A stretch of DNA of 64,000 bases from Metallumcola ferriviriculae. Lineage in GTDB: Bacteria > Bacillota > JADQBR01. The notes under the pieces were generated by a model. The model was not told where the DNA came from, ran no database searches, and saw only the letters and a program-made list of their open reading frames with translations. Position 1 is the first letter of the stretch, and every line of letters starts with the position of its first letter. Location: contig NZ_CP121694.1 of NCBI RefSeq assembly GCF_035573695.1, forward strand, positions 3,232,001 through 3,296,000, read 5' to 3'. Shown here piece by piece: positions 61,002-64,000 of the stretch. The position numbers and the translations under genes were made by a program.

Positions 61002-61102
61002 AGTCCCCGCCTCCCGCCAACGGATAACTTTATCAATTATTTCGACAAAAGGACGGCAATTCCTGCAAAATTTCTAGATATTGTTTGTATTTTTTATGGT
61101 TT

Positions 61103-61924
61103 CTACCATATATGGTCTAATTCACCATTTAATACATCGATGATTCTATTCTTTTCCCTCGCCAAAGGTTTGCCTTCAAATACGGTTACCGGCATAATTC
61201 CCATTAACGAATTAGTAAGAAATATTTCCTGCGCCGAGGATAATTCCCCGGGTTCAGCTAACACCTGTTGGACTGGTATTGTCAACTTCGCAGCAGTTTC
61301 CATAATCTTAGCCCGGGCAATTCCAGGTAGTATGCCGGCAGATATCGAGGGAGTCTTCAATACCTTTCCGTCATACCAGAAAATATTGCTGACAGTGCCC
61401 TCTGCTGTAAACCCATCGGTATTAAGCAGCAAACCCTCATCTGCTCCTTTTGCCGCGACCTCACTCCTGGCAAGGATATTTTCACCAAAGTTTAAACTTT
61501 TAAGCCCAACAAAAGGCGAAAGGGGGTTACGCCGCAGAAGGGAAACAATAGCGACGGAAAATCCTTTCCGTCGTTGTTCATGAGAATAAGGAATGCCCTT
61601 TTTGACGGTAACAAACACATTATCCGGTCTGCCGGGACCGTAACCGCTGGTCATTATTTTTACACTTCCCATTTCCAGTCGAGTAGCCCTAATCACTTCT
61701 GGCACAGCACTAGACAATTCACCGTCAAGGCCCGCTGGAGATATATGCAGCACTTCTAGGCCGGCCTGCAGTCTAGATATATGTTCTTCAAGCCATATTG
61801 GTTTACCATGATTGATTTTAACGGTTTCAAATAGCCCCAAGCCATATTGAAAGCCTAAGTCAGCGACATCTATTATGAGTTCTTCTCTAGGCAAAATATT
61901 GCCGTTATGATAGCCGTAATCCAT
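61103..61924 (-). CDS. pabC: Aminodeoxychorismate lyase (class IV aminotransferase fold)
   Basis: PabC releases p-aminobenzoate and pyruvate from 4-amino-4-deoxychorismate for folate synthesis. The protein of about 273 residues shows FQYGLGLFETVKI, the PLP lysine in GLKSLNFGENILA and TVSNIFW near 185. By sequence alone a D-amino acid or branched-chain aminotransferase is possible; adjacency to pabB and pabA decides. ATGs at 61927 and 61924 follow GGGGG, just after the pabB stop. Confidence 0.88.
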   Translation of the reverse strand: MDYGYHNGNILPREELIIDVADLGFQYGLGLFETVKINHGKPIWLEEHISRLQAGLEVLHISPAGLDGELSSAVPEVIRATRLEMGSVKIMTSGYGPGRPDNVFVTVKKGIPYSHEQRRKGFSVAIVSLLRRNPLSPFVGLKSLNFGENILARSEVAAKGADEGLLLNTDGFTAEGTVSNIFWYDGKVLKTPSISAGILPGIARAKIMETAAKLTIPVQQVLAEPGELSSAQEIFLTNSLMGIMPVTVFEGKPLAREKNRIIDVLNGELDHIW

Positions 61925-61928
61925 CATC

Positions 61929-63338
61929 CTAACCCCCAATTTTACCTAAAGAGTCCAACAACGCCTTGGCCTTATCCAATGTTTCCTGATACTCGGCTTC
62001 CGGGCTTGAGTCGGCTACTATTCCCCCACCAACCTGGAAATAAGCTGTGCCATTCTTAATAACAAAGGTACGGATAACTATATTCGAGTCTGCGTCACCC
62101 GAAAAATCTATATAACCGATGGAACCGGTATAAATTCCACGTTTGGTGGGTTCTAATTCCTCAATAATCTCCATAGCACGGATTTTCGGTGCTCCGGTGA
62201 TGGAACCGCCCGGAAAGGACGCTGTAATCAAATCGCAGATATCTAGCGCCGGGGACAGGGTTCCCTCTACAGTCGATACCAGGTGAAATACCGTGGCGTA
62301 TTCCTCCAGGCGAAACACCCGGGGAACTTTCACCGTTCCTACCCGGCATACCCTCCCCAAATCGTTTCTTGCCAAATCTACTATCATCACCAGCTCTGCA
62401 CGGTCCTTGGCACTATTAATAAGTTCCTCTCGCAACCTTTCATCTTCGATAGGATTGCAGCCGCGAGGCCGGGTCCCTTTAATGGGGCGAGTCTCTACCC
62501 GATCCCCCTGCAGACGCATAAACCGTTCCGGTGACGCACTGACCACAGCCGCCGGTTGAAAATCAAGGAATGCTGCAAAAGGAGCAGGATTAAGCTTCGC
62601 AAGACGAAGATAAAGCTGCCAAGGGGAGATATAAAGCGGCACCTGCAGCCGTTGTGACAGGTTAACCTGAAAAATATCTCCGGCAGCGATATATTCCTTC
62701 CCTTGGCGCACCATATTCAAATACTGGTCACGCGTAAAATTACTGCTCAAATCTCCGGCTGCTATTTCATTGGTAATTTGCTCGAGTGATGGATGCTCAC
62801 TTCTTAACATCTTTAAAAGCTCGTCTATACGCATCTCCGCTCTTGACTCACCTTCCCCATCAGTCAGCGGAAAACCATGACTAAAAACTAGAGTCTCCTT
62901 TTTAAAATGATCTACTACTATAACGCGGTCATAAAAGGGCAGATAAAAATCCGGCAGCTTTAAATCATCATCGGTGGCATGAGGAAGTTCTTCAAATAAC
63001 CAGCCCAAATCATATGCAAAATAACCCACAGCACCACCGGTAAATGGTACCGCTGCCGTAAGGGGACGGTAAAAACGCTGTAATATCTTTCGCAGTTCCC
63101 GGATAGGATTACCCTCAATCAGCTTCTCACTATTTCCTTCGGTTATAGTGACCTTTTCATCCTTTGCTTGCAGCACAAGAAATGGATCGCACCCTAAGAA
63201 AGAATAGCGACCTATTTCCTCTGTAACCAACCCGGAATGCAGCAGAAACTTATCTTTCCCGCATAATTTTGCCATTAATTCCAATGGGTCTTGGTAAGCC
63301 ATTCTTTTAACCAACGGCAGCCTAGCCAACCTGATCAC
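61929..63338 (-). CDS. pabB: Aminodeoxychorismate synthase component I
   Basis: PabB aminates chorismate using ammonia from PabA. The 469 residues contain the N-terminal anthranilate-synthase-I domain and the chorismate-binding domain ([14 protein letters not shown]). PIKGTRPRG has the lysine characteristic of PabB, where TrpE has [19 protein letters not shown] and [12 protein letters not shown] follow. It overlaps the end of pabA by 17 bases. Confidence 0.92.
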   Translation of the reverse strand: MIRLARLPLVKRMAYQDPLELMAKLCGKDKFLLHSGLVTEEIGRYSFLGCDPFLVLQAKDEKVTITEGNSEKLIEGNPIRELRKILQRFYRPLTAAVPFTGGAVGYFAYDLGWLFEELPHATDDDLKLPDFYLPFYDRVIVVDHFKKETLVFSHGFPLTDGEGESRAEMRIDELLKMLRSEHPSLEQITNEIAAGDLSSNFTRDQYLNMVRQGKEYIAAGDIFQVNLSQRLQVPLYISPWQLYLRLAKLNPAPFAAFLDFQPAAVVSASPERFMRLQGDRVETRPIKGTRPRGCNPIEDERLREELINSAKDRAELVMIVDLARNDLGRVCRVGTVKVPRVFRLEEYATVFHLVSTVEGTLSPALDICDLITASFPGGSITGAPKIRAMEIIEELEPTKRGIYTGSIGYIDFSGDADSNIVIRTFVIKNGTAYFQVGGGIVADSSPEAEYQETLDKAKALLDSLGKIGG

Positions 63339-63915
63339 CCCTTACCCCACAGGGCATCTCCAAGAAATTCTGTAATAGTTTGTGCCCCCCTTGGGTGAGA
63401 ATTGCTTCCGGGTGAAATTGAACTCCAACCACCGGGAAATCCCGATGAGCCAAAGCCATTATTTCCTTTCTTTCCGTCTCCGCAATTATTTCCAGGCAAT
63501 CCGGGACGCTGCACCGCTCAACAATTAATGAATGATATCTGGCAGCAATAAAGGGATTTGGTAACCCTGACAAAAGGGGGTGCCCCTGATGAATTATTTC
63601 AGACGTCTTACCATGCATCTGTCTATCAGCACGAACTACTTTTCCCCCAAATGCCTGCACAATAGCTTGATGACCCAGGCATACGCCCAAGATGGGCAGC
63701 TTGCCGGCAAAATATCGTACCAGTTCTAACGAAATACCCGCTTCATCTGGCGAACAAGGCCCAGGTGATAAAATAATTCTTTCCGGTGCCATGACCTCAA
63801 TTTGGCTCAGATTAATTCTGTCGTTGCGCACCACCTTTACTTCCTGTCGCAGCTCTCCAAGATATTGCACCAGATTGAACACAAAAGAATCGTAGTTGTC
63901 AATCATCAGTATCAA
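63322..63915 (-). CDS. pabA: Glutamine amidotransferase of aminodeoxychorismate/anthranilate synthase
   Basis: PabA (TrpG) hydrolyses glutamine and channels ammonia to PabB. The 197 residues have [16 protein letters not shown], the nucleophile in [15 protein letters not shown] and the His-Glu pair in VQFHPEAI. In Bacillus this subunit can also serve TrpE. TTG at 63915 follows AGGAGGT. It is the first visible gene of the pab operon. Confidence 0.93.
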   Translation of the reverse strand: MILMIDNYDSFVFNLVQYLGELRQEVKVVRNDRINLSQIEVMAPERIILSPGPCSPDEAGISLELVRYFAGKLPILGVCLGHQAIVQAFGGKVVRADRQMHGKTSEIIHQGHPLLSGLPNPFIAARYHSLIVERCSVPDCLEIIAETERKEIMALAHRDFPVVGVQFHPEAILTQGGHKLLQNFLEMPCGVRGDQVG

Positions 63916-63943
63916 CTGCAGTACCTCCTAATTTTGGATAAAT

Positions 63944-63980
63944 AACAAAATCTTTGACGAAATTCAAGAAAGATTTTGTT
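63944..63980. other. 12-bp inverted repeat upstream of pabA
   Basis: AACAAAATCTTT and AAAGATTTTGTT flank a 13-base loop, 29 bases before the pabA start. It could be the terminator of a gene outside the window or an operator of the pab operon. No GAG/UAG repeats for TRAP binding are seen. Confidence 0.5.
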
Positions 63981-64000
63981 GATGTCAGAAATCATGCTTT

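Noticed and set aside
61929-63915. Anthranilate synthase trpE-trpG
   Set aside because: The PIKGTRPRG lysine, the pabC neighbour and the absence of other trp genes point to p-aminobenzoate synthesis.
63916-64000. TRAP binding site before pabA
   Set aside because: No series of GAG/UAG triplets; only a 12-bp inverted repeat.

Overview
The window looks like the chromosome of an anaerobic, spore-forming, Gram-positive member of the Clostridia (Peptococcaceae- or Dethiobacter-like). I cannot name the genus. The reasons are: a YtrH-YtrI sporulation pair divergent from dnaE and an alpha/beta-type spore DNA-binding protein; CodY and the Trp RNA-binding protein MtrB; strong AGGAGG-type ribosome binding sites with frequent TTG and GTG starts; B12-dependent amino acid fermentation; heterodisulfide-reductase-type electron transfer; and a selenocysteine-containing glutaredoxin-like protein. 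No phage or CRISPR array is visible. One IS element, a MITE-like repeat and several palindromic repeats are present.

Region 1 (1-6.6 kb): the end of an acetyltransferase-nitrilase fusion, an alpha/beta hydrolase, a fused MetF-MetV methylene-tetrahydrofolate reductase, a tandem-duplicated P-loop ATPase, an apparently orphan c-di-GMP riboswitch pointing left, a membrane protein and a decayed small membrane gene.

Region 2 (6.6-15.7 kb, minus strand): the most unusual part. One operon with its own promoter encodes DsrE, DsrF and DsrH, TusA, DsrE2, a lipoate-protein ligase, a GcvH-like lipoyl carrier (LbpA type), HdrC, HdrB, HdrA, a second HdrA-like protein, MvhD and an HdrB-HdrC fusion. This is a rearranged version of the lipoate-dependent sulfur-oxidising sHdr system, with a full DsrEFH set and a Qmo/Mvh-like electron-transfer branch. 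The sulfur relay proteins probably pass persulfide sulfur to the lipoyl/Hdr module.

Region 3 (15.8-24.8 kb): a lysine fermentation operon (amidohydrolase, kamD, kamE, kal, kce, a KamB-like ATPase, kdd) ending in its own terminator, divergent from a PucR-type activator. Lysine 2,3-aminomutase and a butyryl-CoA:acetoacetate CoA-transferase are not in the window.

Region 4 (24.9-35.4 kb): the selenoprotein, a D-2-hydroxyacid dehydrogenase, several small proteins, a FAH-family hydrolase, codY, serC, a YkvI-type transporter, an archaeal-type phosphoglycerate mutase and an envelope-associated pair.

Region 5 (35.5-51.1 kb): a sensor kinase, a solitary minC, a pyruvate/oxaloacetate carboxyltransferase subunit, pyk and pfkA (lower and upper glycolysis), mtrB, coaD, pgpA, dnaE, ytrH-ytrI, a spore protein and a ProC-like reductase.

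Region 6 (51.1-64 kb): an IS element lying directly before a TAXI-type TRAP transporter operon, a tRNA-Pro, trmL, aconitase, a RodZ-like HTH protein and the p-aminobenzoate operon pabA-pabB-pabC.
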